From assembly GCA_009785715.1 (NCBI GenBank), contig WQVT01000028.1:1-11339 (forward strand): a stretch of DNA of 11,339 nt, in the 5' to 3' direction. Source of the stretch: Acidimicrobiaceae bacterium (lineage in GTDB: Bacteria; Actinomycetota; Acidimicrobiia; Acidimicrobiales; Palsa-688). Shown one piece after another: positions 1 through 6,480 of the stretch; position 1 is the stretch's first letter, and the number at the start of each line of letters is the position of its first letter. The translations under genes were made by a program, and so were the position numbers. Below the pieces are notes generated by a model. That model saw nothing but the letters and a program-made list of their open reading frames with translations. It was not told the DNA's origin and made no database searches.

Positions 1-63
1 CGCGACGCCGTGACGCTGCAGGCCCGGCGCCACGTCCACGGCAAGGTCGTGGTCACGTTGTGA
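1..63 (+). CDS. C-terminal end of an MDR-family oxidoreductase (5' part outside window)
   Basis: The window opens inside a plus-strand reading frame that runs 20 codons to a TGA at 61-63 and ends RDAVTLQARRHVHGKVVVTL. A closing block of the form 'basic residues - H - GKVVV-T' is how medium-chain zinc-type alcohol dehydrogenases and NADPH:quinone oxidoreductases commonly end: the last beta strand of the catalytic domain after the Rossmann domain. Nothing else of the protein is visible, so the assignment rests on this tail alone and the substrate cannot be guessed. The stop codon lies inside a 16-bp tandem repeat (57-100) that leads into the next gene, and both genes point the same way. Confidence 0.5.
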   Translation, partial: RDAVTLQARRHVHGKVVVTL

Positions 64-100
64 CTCAGCCAGGTTGTGATTCAGCCAGGTTGTGACTCAG
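57..100. repeat. 16-bp tandem repeat, 2.75 copies, over a stop codon
   Basis: The unit GTTGTGACTCAGCCAG occurs at 57-72, with one change (GTTGTGATTCAGCCAG) at 73-88, and as a 12-base partial copy at 89-100. The first copy carries the TGA stop of the upstream gene, so the duplication recreated the 'TTGTGA' stop context twice downstream. The third copy supplies a GTG (92-94) that could serve as an alternative start for the next gene. Replication slippage is the simplest origin. Confidence 0.85.
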
Positions 101-133
101 AGCGCCGGCCCGAACATACGCTCTCAGGCGGTG

Positions 134-778
134 ATGGCCTTCGTCGATCGACCGGATGCCGGCCGCCAGCTCGCCCAGCACCTCGTGGCGCGCAACCTCC
201 GGGACCCCGTCGTGCTGGGCCTGCCACGAGGCGGCGTGCCGGTGGCCTACGAGGTTGCCCGGGTCCTCGACGCGCCGCTCGACGTGATCCTGGTGCGCAA
301 GCTCGGGGCGCCGGCGCAGCCGGAGCTCGCGCTCGGCGCCGTCAGCGAGGACGGGGTGCGGCTCGTCAACCGGCCCCTGGTGAGGTCGCTCAGGGTCACC
401 GACGAGGCGCTGGCGGGCATCGAGGCTCGTGAGCGGGCGACGATGGAGGAACAGGCGCGGCGTTTCCGTGGAGGACGGCCCGTCGAGCCGCTGGAGGGAC
501 GAACGGCGGTGGTGGTGGACGACGGCGTCGCCACCGGCGCCACCGCACGGGCGGCCTGCGAGGTCGCCGCCGGCCGCAGGCCGGCCGGCGTGGTCCTGGC
601 GGTGCCGGTGGCGGCGCGACGGGTGCTGGCGGAGCTACGCCGGAGCTTGGACGTGGTCTGCGTCCAGGCCCCGATCTTCCTGCAGGCGGTCGGGCCGTGG
701 TACGAGCACTTCGGCCAGACTTCGGACGAGGAGGTGGTCAGGCTCCTGGAGCGTCGGGCTCGTGATCGGTCCGCCTAG
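134..778 (+). CDS. Phosphoribosyltransferase-domain protein
   Basis: This is a 214-residue type I phosphoribosyltransferase-fold protein. The key motif is the PRPP-binding loop VVVDDGVATGAT at residues 126-137: two acidic residues then GVATGAT, as in the Pribosyltran family. The N-terminal part has the LPRGGVPVAYEVA block (residues 30-42), where the fold binds pyrophosphate, followed by DVILVRKLGAP (50-60). Proteins of this layout in actinobacteria are annotated only as putative phosphoribosyltransferases; the acceptor base is unknown, and I cannot tell a salvage enzyme from a regulatory or nucleoside-modifying one. I chose the ATG at 134 because MAFVDRPDAGRQLA matches the usual N-terminus of the family and an AGG lies 5 nt upstream. 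A GTG at 92, in the tandem repeat, would add 14 unremarkable residues. Its last 41 bases overlap the convergent small membrane protein gene. Domain call is firm, function open. Confidence 0.88.
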   Translation: MAFVDRPDAGRQLAQHLVARNLRDPVVLGLPRGGVPVAYEVARVLDAPLDVILVRKLGAPAQPELALGAVSEDGVRLVNRPLVRSLRVTDEALAGIEARERATMEEQARRFRGGRPVEPLEGRTAVVVDDGVATGATARAACEVAAGRRPAGVVLAVPVAARRVLAELRRSLDVVCVQAPIFLQAVGPWYEHFGQTSDEEVVRLLERRARDRSA

Positions 779-941
779 CCTCCGGGTGCTCGCGCCGGTC
801 GTCGAAGTGGTTGGCGAGGGTTGCCGCCCCGGCAACGATGGCGAGGAAGCCGACCATGACGAGTGTCCAGAACACCACCGGCCAGGGGTCATGGGGTGGG
901 CCCCCGACTCTGGAGGCGGTCAGTATCACCCAATGGCTCAC
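738..941 (-). CDS. Small single-pass membrane protein, unknown function
   Basis: This 67-residue protein has one clear hydrophobic helix, about residues 20-45 (PWPVVFWTLVMVGFLAIVAG and on to about NHF). It is followed by a hydrophilic, charged tail beginning DDRREH, which by the positive-inside rule puts the C-terminus in the cytoplasm. I do not recognise a family. It starts with GTG at 941; a second in-frame GTG is at 929. TAGGCT lies 6 nt before the 941 start, which fits a leaderless promoter. It lies 54 bp downstream of malic enzyme on the same strand, so it could also be the second gene of that transcript. Its end overlaps the phosphoribosyltransferase gene tail to tail by 41 bp. The tryptophan-flanked helix looks selected rather than accidental, but the short length and the overlap leave real doubt that it is translated. 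Confidence 0.5.
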   Translation of the reverse strand: MSHWVILTASRVGGPPHDPWPVVFWTLVMVGFLAIVAGAATLANHFDDRREHPEARRTDHEPDAPGA

Positions 942-947
942 ACCCGG

Positions 948-953
948 AGCCTA
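948..953 (-). promoter_or_regulatory. Candidate -10 element for a leaderless transcript (small membrane protein)
   Basis: On the minus strand TAGGCT is followed by six bases (CCGGGT) and then the GTG start at 941. A TANNNT hexamer ending about 7 nt before the first base of a GTG or ATG is the actinobacterial leaderless arrangement. No convincing -35 box is visible. A weak SD reading of GGTAGG is possible instead. Confidence 0.3.
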
Positions 954-995
954 CCCACTGCAGGTCAGACGGCTGAAGTTCGAGCAGGCGGAGTT

Positions 996-2753
996 TCAGG
1001 CGGGGAGCACCGGGCGGTACTCCGGTTCCCAGCGCAGCCGGGAGATCGCCTCGGTGGTGTGCGCCGCTGCCGGCGTGCGCGCCACGCCGTCTCGCCGTGC
1101 AGCCTCGGCCACCGCCACGGCGACCGCCAGCGAGGTGGCACGGAGGTCGTGCACCTGTGGCAGCAGCGAGGCGCCGAGGGTGGTGGCGTCTACCAGTTCG
1201 GCCACCGCTCCCGCTGCGGCGGCCAGCATCGCGTCGGTGATCCGGGTCGCGCGCGAGGCGATGACCCCGAGACCGATGCCAGGGAACACCAGCGCGTTGT
1301 TTGCCTGGGCGATCTCGTACGTGACGCGGTCGTAGGTGACCGGGTCGAAGGGGCTCCCGGTGGCCACCAGCGCCCGGCCGTCGGTCCACTTGACCAGGTC
1401 GGCGGGGACCGCCTCCGCCAGGGCCGTGGGGTTGGAAATGGGCAGGATCACCGGCCGCTTCACGTGTGCGGCCATCTCCCGGACGATGTCCTCGTCGAAG
1501 GCGCCGGTGCGGGCGGAGGTGCCGATCAGCACGGTGGGTCGAACCCGTCGCACGACCTCGTCCAGCGCTATCCCACTGAAGTGGTCATCGACAGAGAGAT
1601 CCCGCCGCCAGCCCGCCACCTCGGCGTCCGACCGGGCGTAGGGCCGCTGCGAGGGGCGGACCTCGGGCGTGCTGTCGGTGATGAGGCCGAAGCGGTCAAC
1701 CGCCCAGAAGTGCCCGGCCGCTTCCTCGGCGCTCAGGCCGGCGGCCAGCAATGAGTGGCGGAGTTGGTCGGCGATCCCGTTGCCGGCCGTGCCCATGCCG
1801 AAGACGACGACCCGGTGCTCGCAGAGAGGGATCCCCGTGGCGCGCACGGCGGCGAGGACGGCTGCCAGGTTGACGACACCCGTGCCCTGGACGTCGTCGT
1901 TGAAGGTGAGGACCCGGTCGCGGTAGCGCTCGAGGAGACGCCGGGCGTTGGTGACCCCGATGTCCTCCCAGTGGAGGATGGCGTCGGGGAACAAGCGGGT
2001 GACGGTCTCGACGAACCGGTCGAGGAAGTCGTCGTAGACCTCCGCCGCCACCCGGGGATGCCGGTTCCCGAGGTACAGCGGATCCTCGAGGAGCGACGGC
2101 CGATCCGTGCCGACGTCGAGCATGACGGGAATCGCCCGGTCGGGGCGGATCCCGCCGGCAGCGGTGTAGATCCCGAGCTTCCCGACGGCGATGTCCATGC
2201 CGCCGACCCCCCAGTCCCCGATGCCGAGGATGGCCTGGGAGTCGGTGGCCACGATCAGGTCCACGTCACCGGGCCGGAGGCAGGTGTCGAGCAGCGCCTC
2301 CTCGATCCGCTCCGGCTGATCGACGGAGAGGTACACCCCCCGCGGCCGGCGGTACTCCTGGCTGTAGCGCTCGATGGCCTCGCCGACGGTCGGCGTGTAG
2401 ACGATCGGGAGCATTTCGGTCAGATGATCCGCGAGCACGCGGTAATAGAGGACCTCGTTGCGGTCCCGGACCTCCCCGAGCATCACGTTCTTCGCCAGGT
2501 TCGACGGCAGATCCCGGTACTGGCCGTACACCCGTTCCGCCTGCTGTTCGAGGCTGAGGTGCGCCGGCGGGATGAGGCCGGCGACGCCGAGGGACCGACG
2601 CTCCTCGTCGCTGAACGCGGTGCCCTTGTTCACCCGGGGGTCAGAGAGGATGTGGCGGCCTCGCAGGCGGGTTCGCCAGGCCCCCGACCCGTCCGTCCAC
2701 GCGGTCGGGCCGATGCGCCGGCTCGGCCTCTCCGTCTCTGCGCTGTGTGCCAC
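996..2753 (-). CDS. NAD(P)-dependent malic enzyme (malate to pyruvate + CO2)
   Basis: This is a 585-residue full-length malic enzyme of the large, eukaryote-like/SfcA type (usual length 540-600). It oxidatively decarboxylates L-malate to pyruvate in the cytoplasm, feeding pyruvate and reducing power from C4 acids. Visible signatures: IVYTPTVGEA with the catalytic Tyr119; VATDSQAILGIGDWGVGGM (168-186); GKLGIYTAAGG with the catalytic Lys192; metal ligands Glu263-Asp264 (HWEDIG) and Asp287 in FNDDVQGTG; the Rossmann loop VVFGMGTAGNGIA (316-328); ISNPT with Asn441; and QANNALVFPGIGLG near 483-496. The metal block reads WEDIG where FEDF is common, a mild deviation. The GTG start at 2753 is supported by AGGGAG 9 nt upstream. 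Cofactor preference (NAD or NADP) cannot be settled by eye, although overall layout favours the NAD type. It is divergent from the S9 peptidase gene and may be co-transcribed with the small membrane protein downstream. Confidence 0.95.
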   Translation of the reverse strand: MAHSAETERPSRRIGPTAWTDGSGAWRTRLRGRHILSDPRVNKGTAFSDEERRSLGVAGLIPPAHLSLEQQAERVYGQYRDLPSNLAKNVMLGEVRDRNEVLYYRVLADHLTEMLPIVYTPTVGEAIERYSQEYRRPRGVYLSVDQPERIEEALLDTCLRPGDVDLIVATDSQAILGIGDWGVGGMDIAVGKLGIYTAAGGIRPDRAIPVMLDVGTDRPSLLEDPLYLGNRHPRVAAEVYDDFLDRFVETVTRLFPDAILHWEDIGVTNARRLLERYRDRVLTFNDDVQGTGVVNLAAVLAAVRATGIPLCEHRVVVFGMGTAGNGIADQLRHSLLAAGLSAEEAAGHFWAVDRFGLITDSTPEVRPSQRPYARSDAEVAGWRRDLSVDDHFSGIALDEVVRRVRPTVLIGTSARTGAFDEDIVREMAAHVKRPVILPISNPTALAEAVPADLVKWTDGRALVATGSPFDPVTYDRVTYEIAQANNALVFPGIGLGVIASRATRITDAMLAAAAGAVAELVDATTLGASLLPQVHDLRATSLAVAVAVAEAARRDGVARTPAAAHTTEAISRLRWEPEYRPVLPA

Positions 2754-2762
2754 CCGGGACTA

Positions 2763-2768
2763 CTCCCT
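2763..2768 (-). promoter_or_regulatory. Ribosome binding site of malic enzyme
   Basis: AGGGAG on the minus strand lies 9 nt before the GTG at 2753. It supports that start for the 585-residue protein and contrasts with the SD-less starts of several neighbouring genes. Confidence 0.6.
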
Positions 2769-2864
2769 GCCGTTCTTCTGAATCTGCCGCTCTGCAGAAT
2801 CGATGGTTCGCTGAACCGGGGAGTCATAGTGCCTCATCAGGGAGCGCAAACCGGGGCGCGCCGC

Positions 2865-2870
2865 TACCGT
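2865..2870 (+). promoter_or_regulatory. Candidate -10 element for a leaderless S9 peptidase transcript
   Basis: TACCGT (TANNNT) is followed by seven bases and then the GTG at 2878. There is no SD-like sequence at a useful distance. This fits transcription starting at or beside the start codon. No clear -35 box is seen. Confidence 0.35.
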
Positions 2871-2877
2871 CGGTGGG

Positions 2878-4758
2878 GTGACCGCAACGCTGATCCCGCG
2901 TCAGATCCTCTTTGGCAACCCCGAGCGGATCAGTCCCGCCATCTCCCCCGACGGGACACGCCTGGGCTGGATCGCCCCGCGGGACGGGGTGCTCAACGTG
3001 TGGGTGGCGCCCCTCGACGACCTCACGCCAGACAACCTGACGACGGCCGAGGCGGTCACCGACGACCGCGACCGGGGGATCCGGCGCTTCGCGTGGGCAC
3101 ACGACGGCCACACGCTCCTCTACGTGCAGGACCGGGGCGGCGACGAGAATTGGCGGCTCCACGGCGTGGACCTGACCACGGGCGTGACGAGGGATCTGAC
3201 CCCCTTCGACGGCGTGCAGGCGCAGCTGGTCGCCCTCGACCACCTCCATCCGGAGCACGTGTTGGTGGGGCTCAACCGGGAAAATCCCGAGCTCCACGAC
3301 GTGTACCGCCTGGAGCTGGCGACGGGCGAGCTGACGAAGGTCGCCACCAACCCCGGGTTCGTCGGCTGGGTGGCCGACGCCGACTTCGTGGTGCGGGCGG
3401 GGGTGGCGCCCACCCCCGACGGCGGGACGGTGCTGATGGTCCGCGACGCCGCCCCGGGCAGGGATGAGGGTGCCGGCGAGTGGCGGCCGTTGCTCACCGC
3501 CGGCCCCGAAGACGCCCTGACCACCGCGCCGCTGGCCTTCTCACTCGACGGCTCCACACTGCTCGCCATCAGCTCGATCGGGGTGGACACGGGGCGGCTG
3601 GTCCGTCTGGACGTCACGACCGGCGAGGAGGTCGAAGAGCTGGCGGTCGATCCGGCCGCCGACGTCGCCGGGGTGGACCTCGACCCCGACACCCGTCTGC
3701 CGCGGGCGGTCACCTTCGTGAAGGACCGCTCGGAACTGGTGGTGCTCGACCCGGCGATCGCCGGCGATGTCGAGGCGCTGTCGGCCTGGCACGAAGGCGA
3801 CCTCAGGCTGGTGGCGCACGACGACGCGGACGCCAGGTGGCTGGTGGCGCACGTCGTCGACGACGGGCCGGTGACCTACTCGCTGTGGGACCGGGCGCGC
3901 CGCAGCGCCACCACCCTCTTCACCCACCAGCCGGCGCTCGAACGCTACGAGCTGGCCACGATGGAGCCCTTCAAGGTCCCCGCCCGCGACGGGCTGACGC
4001 TGCAGGGCTACCTCACCTGGCCGACCACCGTGCCCGAAGGCGAACGTCGGGGTCTGCCGGCGGTCGTGAACGTCCACGGCGGCCCATGGGCCCGGGATAC
4101 CTGGGGCTACGACGCCGAGGCGCAGTGGCTGGCGAACCGGGGCTACCTCTGCATCCAGGTCAACTTCCGGGGCTCGACCGGTTTCGGCAAGGCGTTCGTC
4201 AACGCAGGGAACCGGGAGTGGGGCGCCAAGATGCACACGGACCTGCTCGACGCGCTGGGCTGGGCCATAGACGAGGGCTATGTCGATGCCGAACGGGTCG
4301 CGATCTACGGCGGTTCGTACGGCGGGTACGCGGCCCTGGCCGGGGCGGCGTTCACCCCCGAGGTGTTCGCGGCGGCCGTGGACATCGTCGGCCCGTCGAA
4401 CCTCATCACGCTGATCCGCTCGGTCCCGCCCTACTGGGCGCCGATGATCGCCCAGTTCCACACCCGGGTCGGCAACCCCGACACCGAGGAGGAGTTCCTC
4501 TGGTCACGCTCGCCGCTGTCCCGGGCGGAGGCGATCCGGATCCCGATGCTGATCGCCCAGGGCGCCAACGACCCCCGGGTCAAGCAGGCCGAGTCCGAAC
4601 AGATCGTCGCCGCCCTGAAGGCCGCCGGCGTGGACTACGAGTACCTCCTGTTTCCCGACGAGGGCCACGGTTTCGCCAAGCCGGAGAACCGGTTGCGGTT
4701 CTACGCCGCCGCCGAGGCGTTCCTCGCCAAACACCTCGGAGGCCGTGCAGAACCCTAA
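2878..4758 (+). CDS. S9 family serine peptidase (prolyl oligopeptidase / acylaminoacyl-peptidase type)
   Basis: This 626-residue two-domain peptidase has an N-terminal beta-propeller, about residues 1-370, with TolB/WD-like blades such as ISPDGTRLGWIA near residue 22 and FAWAHDGHTLLYV near residue 70. A C-terminal alpha/beta-hydrolase domain follows. The catalytic triad is complete: Ser480 in GGSYGGYA, Asp565 in GANDPRV, and His597 in DEGHGFA. NVHGGPW supplies the oxyanion-hole region and NFRGSTGFGK is typical of the S9 hydrolase core. Family members hydrolyse short peptides, often releasing N-terminal dipeptides or acyl-amino acids; the propeller keeps out large proteins. There is no signal peptide, so a cytoplasmic role in peptide turnover is likely. 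The length is normal for the S9C-like group. The start GTG at 2878 is the only good one before the first blade. It stands alone on its strand, divergent from malic enzyme, and its 3' end faces the antiporter operon. Confidence 0.95.
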   Translation: MTATLIPRQILFGNPERISPAISPDGTRLGWIAPRDGVLNVWVAPLDDLTPDNLTTAEAVTDDRDRGIRRFAWAHDGHTLLYVQDRGGDENWRLHGVDLTTGVTRDLTPFDGVQAQLVALDHLHPEHVLVGLNRENPELHDVYRLELATGELTKVATNPGFVGWVADADFVVRAGVAPTPDGGTVLMVRDAAPGRDEGAGEWRPLLTAGPEDALTTAPLAFSLDGSTLLAISSIGVDTGRLVRLDVTTGEEVEELAVDPAADVAGVDLDPDTRLPRAVTFVKDRSELVVLDPAIAGDVEALSAWHEGDLRLVAHDDADARWLVAHVVDDGPVTYSLWDRARRSATTLFTHQPALERYELATMEPFKVPARDGLTLQGYLTWPTTVPEGERRGLPAVVNVHGGPWARDTWGYDAEAQWLANRGYLCIQVNFRGSTGFGKAFVNAGNREWGAKMHTDLLDALGWAIDEGYVDAERVAIYGGSYGGYAALAGAAFTPEVFAAAVDIVGPSNLITLIRSVPPYWAPMIAQFHTRVGNPDTEEEFLWSRSPLSRAEAIRIPMLIAQGANDPRVKQAESEQIVAALKAAGVDYEYLLFPDEGHGFAKPENRLRFYAAAEAFLAKHLGGRAEP

Positions 4759-4820
4759 GCCCTGATCCTCGCTAGGCCGACCACGTGATCCGGGGGGCCC
4801 GTCCGGGTAGTCGGGGCCGG

Positions 4821-4836
4821 GGCCGCAGGTGCGGCC
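4821..4836 (+). terminator. GC-rich hairpin downstream of the S9 peptidase gene
   Basis: GGCCGCA and TGCGGCC are perfectly complementary around a 2-base centre (in practice a 6-bp stem with the loop AGGT), 62 nt after the peptidase stop codon. There is no T-tract, so if this ends transcription it is of the U-less type seen in GC-rich actinobacteria. It could equally be chance in GC-rich spacer. Confidence 0.3.
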
Positions 4837-4904
4837 GGGAAGATCGAATCCTCCGAGGTGGATCGGCCCTGCTTCACCGTCGCGCGGTCGCTGACCCGAT
4901 GCCC

Positions 4905-4991
4905 TTGTTGTGAGCCAGAAGGGGCGTTGTGTGCCAAAAAGTCCGTATACCGCGCGTTCTGGGACACAACGACGGCTTTGGCTCACAACAA
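4905..4991. repeat. 87-bp imperfect palindrome with four 9-bp sites
   Basis: The outer 12 bases TTGTTGTGAGCC (4905-4916) and GGCTCACAACAA (4980-4991) are exact reverse complements. Across the full 37-bp arms 29 positions pair. Each arm holds two copies of one 9-bp site: TTGTGAGCC at 4908-4916 and TTGTGTGCC at 4927-4935 in the left arm, and in reverse orientation GGGACACAA at 4961-4969 and GGCTCACAA at 4980-4988 in the right arm. The spacing within each arm is exactly 19 bp. The central part contains GTATAC (4945-4950). It lies in the convergent gap between the S9 peptidase and the second antiporter, 146 bp and 56 bp from their stop codons. It may be a bidirectional terminator, a REP-like or MITE-like dispersed repeat, or a multi-site protein-binding element. 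Sequence alone does not decide. Confidence 0.75.
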
Positions 4992-4992
4992 A

Positions 4993-5035
4993 GCGTCGCC
5001 ACCCAAGCCCGGCGTCGCCCCCCAAGCCCGGCGTC
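4993..5035. repeat. 19-bp tandem repeat, about 2.3 copies
   Basis: Comparing the stretch with itself at an offset of 19 gives one mismatch in 24 compared positions; the core CCCAAGCCCGGCGTC occurs at 5002-5016 and 5021-5035. It sits directly beside the palindrome at 4905-4991 and between it and the antiporter stop codon. No reading frame uses it convincingly. Confidence 0.75.
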
Positions 5036-5047
5036 CGGCCTCCTCCG

Positions 5048-6472
5048 CTACCAGCTCCCCTTGTGCTCGGGGACCCGGAAGGAGAGGGGCACCATCACGA
5101 ACAACAGGGCCCCGACCACGACCCACAGAAGGTGGGCCTGGGTGACGGCGGGATTGCCGCTGCGGTTCAAGATGGCGGTCGCGATCGAGACCGAGAAGAT
5201 GATGCCGACGTAGGAGAACATCTGCCGCAGCCCGGTGATCGCCGCCACGTCATCGGGTGCCACCTGCAACACGGCGTTTCGCGACGCCGGGCCCATCACC
5301 CCGACGCCGGCACCGGATATCCCGGCACCGAACGCAAGCCAGGTGTAGGGGCTGATACCCGAGGGCGGGGCGATGGCCATCAGAGCCGTACCGAGCGCAA
5401 CGATGCTGAAACCCGTGATCAACGGGAGGCGATAACCCGATCGGCGCAAGGCCATCGTGGCGAGTGCTCCCATCGTCATGGCGGCGAACCCCCGGGCGGT
5501 GAGGAGGGTCCCGGCGTCGAGCGCCACCAGGTGATAGCGCTGCTCCGCGTAGAGGGGCGCCAGCGTGGCCGCAATCCCGAAGCCCAGGCCTCCCCACAAC
5601 GCGTTGATCACGTTCATGATCGCGAACCCCCGGGCACGGAGGAGGCGCATCGGGATGAACGGGTCGGCATCGGTGACGGTGTGGCGGGCGAACGCGCACA
5701 GGAAGGCGATGCCGGCGATCGTCGGCACGAGGAAGACCGGATCGGCGAAGGTGGTCTTGGCGTTGCCGATGATCGTGATCCCGAAACTGAGGGCGAGGAT
5801 GAACCCGGTCATGAGCATCAGGCCCCGCACGTCGGTCCGGCTCCGCTTCCCCTGCTCCGAGGTGGGCACGAACTGAACGATTCCCCAGAGCAGGAGGATC
5901 CCCAACGGGACGTTGACGAAGAAGACCCACCGCCAGGAAAGGTAGCCGACCAGCAGGCCGCCGAAGACCGGGCCGACCACCTGGCCGCCCGAGGCAACCG
6001 ACCCGAAGAAGCCGAGGGCCCGGTCCCGGTCCTTGCCGAAATGCTCGGCCACGATGCCGGCGGCCGAGGGCTGCAGCGCACCGCCGCCGAAGGCCTGGAT
6101 GGCCCGGAAGACGATCAGCAGGTAGATGCTGTTGGCCAGCCCGCAGGCCAGCGAGGCGGCCGTGAACAGCGCGACGCCGCCGAAGAAGACCTTCCGGCGT
6201 CCGAGCTGGTCGCTCACCCGGCCGGCGATCGGCAGTGCGACGATCATGCCCAGGCTGTAGATGGTGATGCTCCAGCCGACCCAGTTGATGCTGGCGTGGA
6301 GGCTCCGGTGCATCGCGGGCAGCGCCGTCGCCACGATCGTCGTGTCGACCGAGCTCATGAACAGGGCGATCGCCACCACCCCGAACAGCACCCGCCCCGA
6401 CACCGCCCGGGCTGGGCCAGCCTCGGCCGCGCTTGCGAGTGCCTCCGTGGGTTTGGCGACGGTATCGGACAC
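5048..6472 (-). CDS. DHA2-type MFS drug:H+ antiporter (second of a tandem pair)
   Basis: This is a 474-residue integral membrane transporter of the 14-helix DHA2 branch of the major facilitator superfamily, which exports drugs or other amphiphiles in exchange for protons. Signatures: motif D1 around Asp43 (DTTIVATALP), motif A GRVSDQLGRRK (84-94) in the loop between helices 2 and 3, motif B with FRAIQAFGGGALQPSA, motif C in ASGGQVVGPVFGG, and WRWVFFVNVP, characteristic of DHA2. It begins with GTG at 6472, 8 bp after the stop of the upstream paralog, so the two are almost certainly co-transcribed; AAGGGG lies 17 nt upstream, too far to be a good SD, which suggests translational coupling. It shares long identical blocks with that paralog, including the ending VPEHKG-x-W. 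Many codons of the same frame are open upstream inside the paralog, but that extension has no transporter features and is not part of the protein. Substrate unknown. Confidence 0.92.
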   Translation of the reverse strand: MSDTVAKPTEALASAAEAGPARAVSGRVLFGVVAIALFMSSVDTTIVATALPAMHRSLHASINWVGWSITIYSLGMIVALPIAGRVSDQLGRRKVFFGGVALFTAASLACGLANSIYLLIVFRAIQAFGGGALQPSAAGIVAEHFGKDRDRALGFFGSVASGGQVVGPVFGGLLVGYLSWRWVFFVNVPLGILLLWGIVQFVPTSEQGKRSRTDVRGLMLMTGFILALSFGITIIGNAKTTFADPVFLVPTIAGIAFLCAFARHTVTDADPFIPMRLLRARGFAIMNVINALWGGLGFGIAATLAPLYAEQRYHLVALDAGTLLTARGFAAMTMGALATMALRRSGYRLPLITGFSIVALGTALMAIAPPSGISPYTWLAFGAGISGAGVGVMGPASRNAVLQVAPDDVAAITGLRQMFSYVGIIFSVSIATAILNRSGNPAVTQAHLLWVVVGALLFVMVPLSFRVPEHKGSW

Positions 6473-6480
6473 GGTTCGGG

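Larger units (their letters stand above)
2754..2877. promoter_or_regulatory. Divergent promoter region between malic enzyme and S9 peptidase
   Basis: This 124-bp spacer separates two genes transcribed away from each other, so it must hold promoters for both. It is less GC-rich than its surroundings. A short perfect hairpin or operator-like palindrome, GGTTC-GCT-GAACC, sits at 2805-2817 near the middle, and TTCTG (2776-2780) pairs with CAGAA (2795-2799). The malic enzyme side carries an SD (2763-2768); the peptidase side carries a TACCGT just before the start codon. No regulator can be named. Confidence 0.45.

Noticed and set aside
553..585. Strong nested inverted repeats (GGCCTGCG/CGCAGGCC and GCCGGCC/GGCCGGC)
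   Set aside because: They lie inside the phosphoribosyltransferase coding sequence, in Ala/Gly/Arg codons, where GC-rich palindromes are expected by chance.
1755..3467. A 570-codon open frame on the plus strand, antisense to malic enzyme
   Set aside because: Composition is Arg/Gly/Pro/Asp-rich with no domain, it crosses both malic enzyme and the start of the peptidase gene, and it is explained by third-position GC bias of the real genes.
4840..4862. GATCGAATCC, similar to a tRNA T-loop
   Set aside because: No acceptor, D or anticodon arm can be built around it, so there is no tRNA or clear att remnant.
4755..4967. A 70-codon minus-strand frame starting MSQNARYTDFLAHN in the convergent gap
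   Set aside because: Its N-terminal part is simply the palindromic repeat read as protein, and the rest is Pro/Ala-rich spacer. Parallel frames in the same repeat give similarly peptide-like strings.
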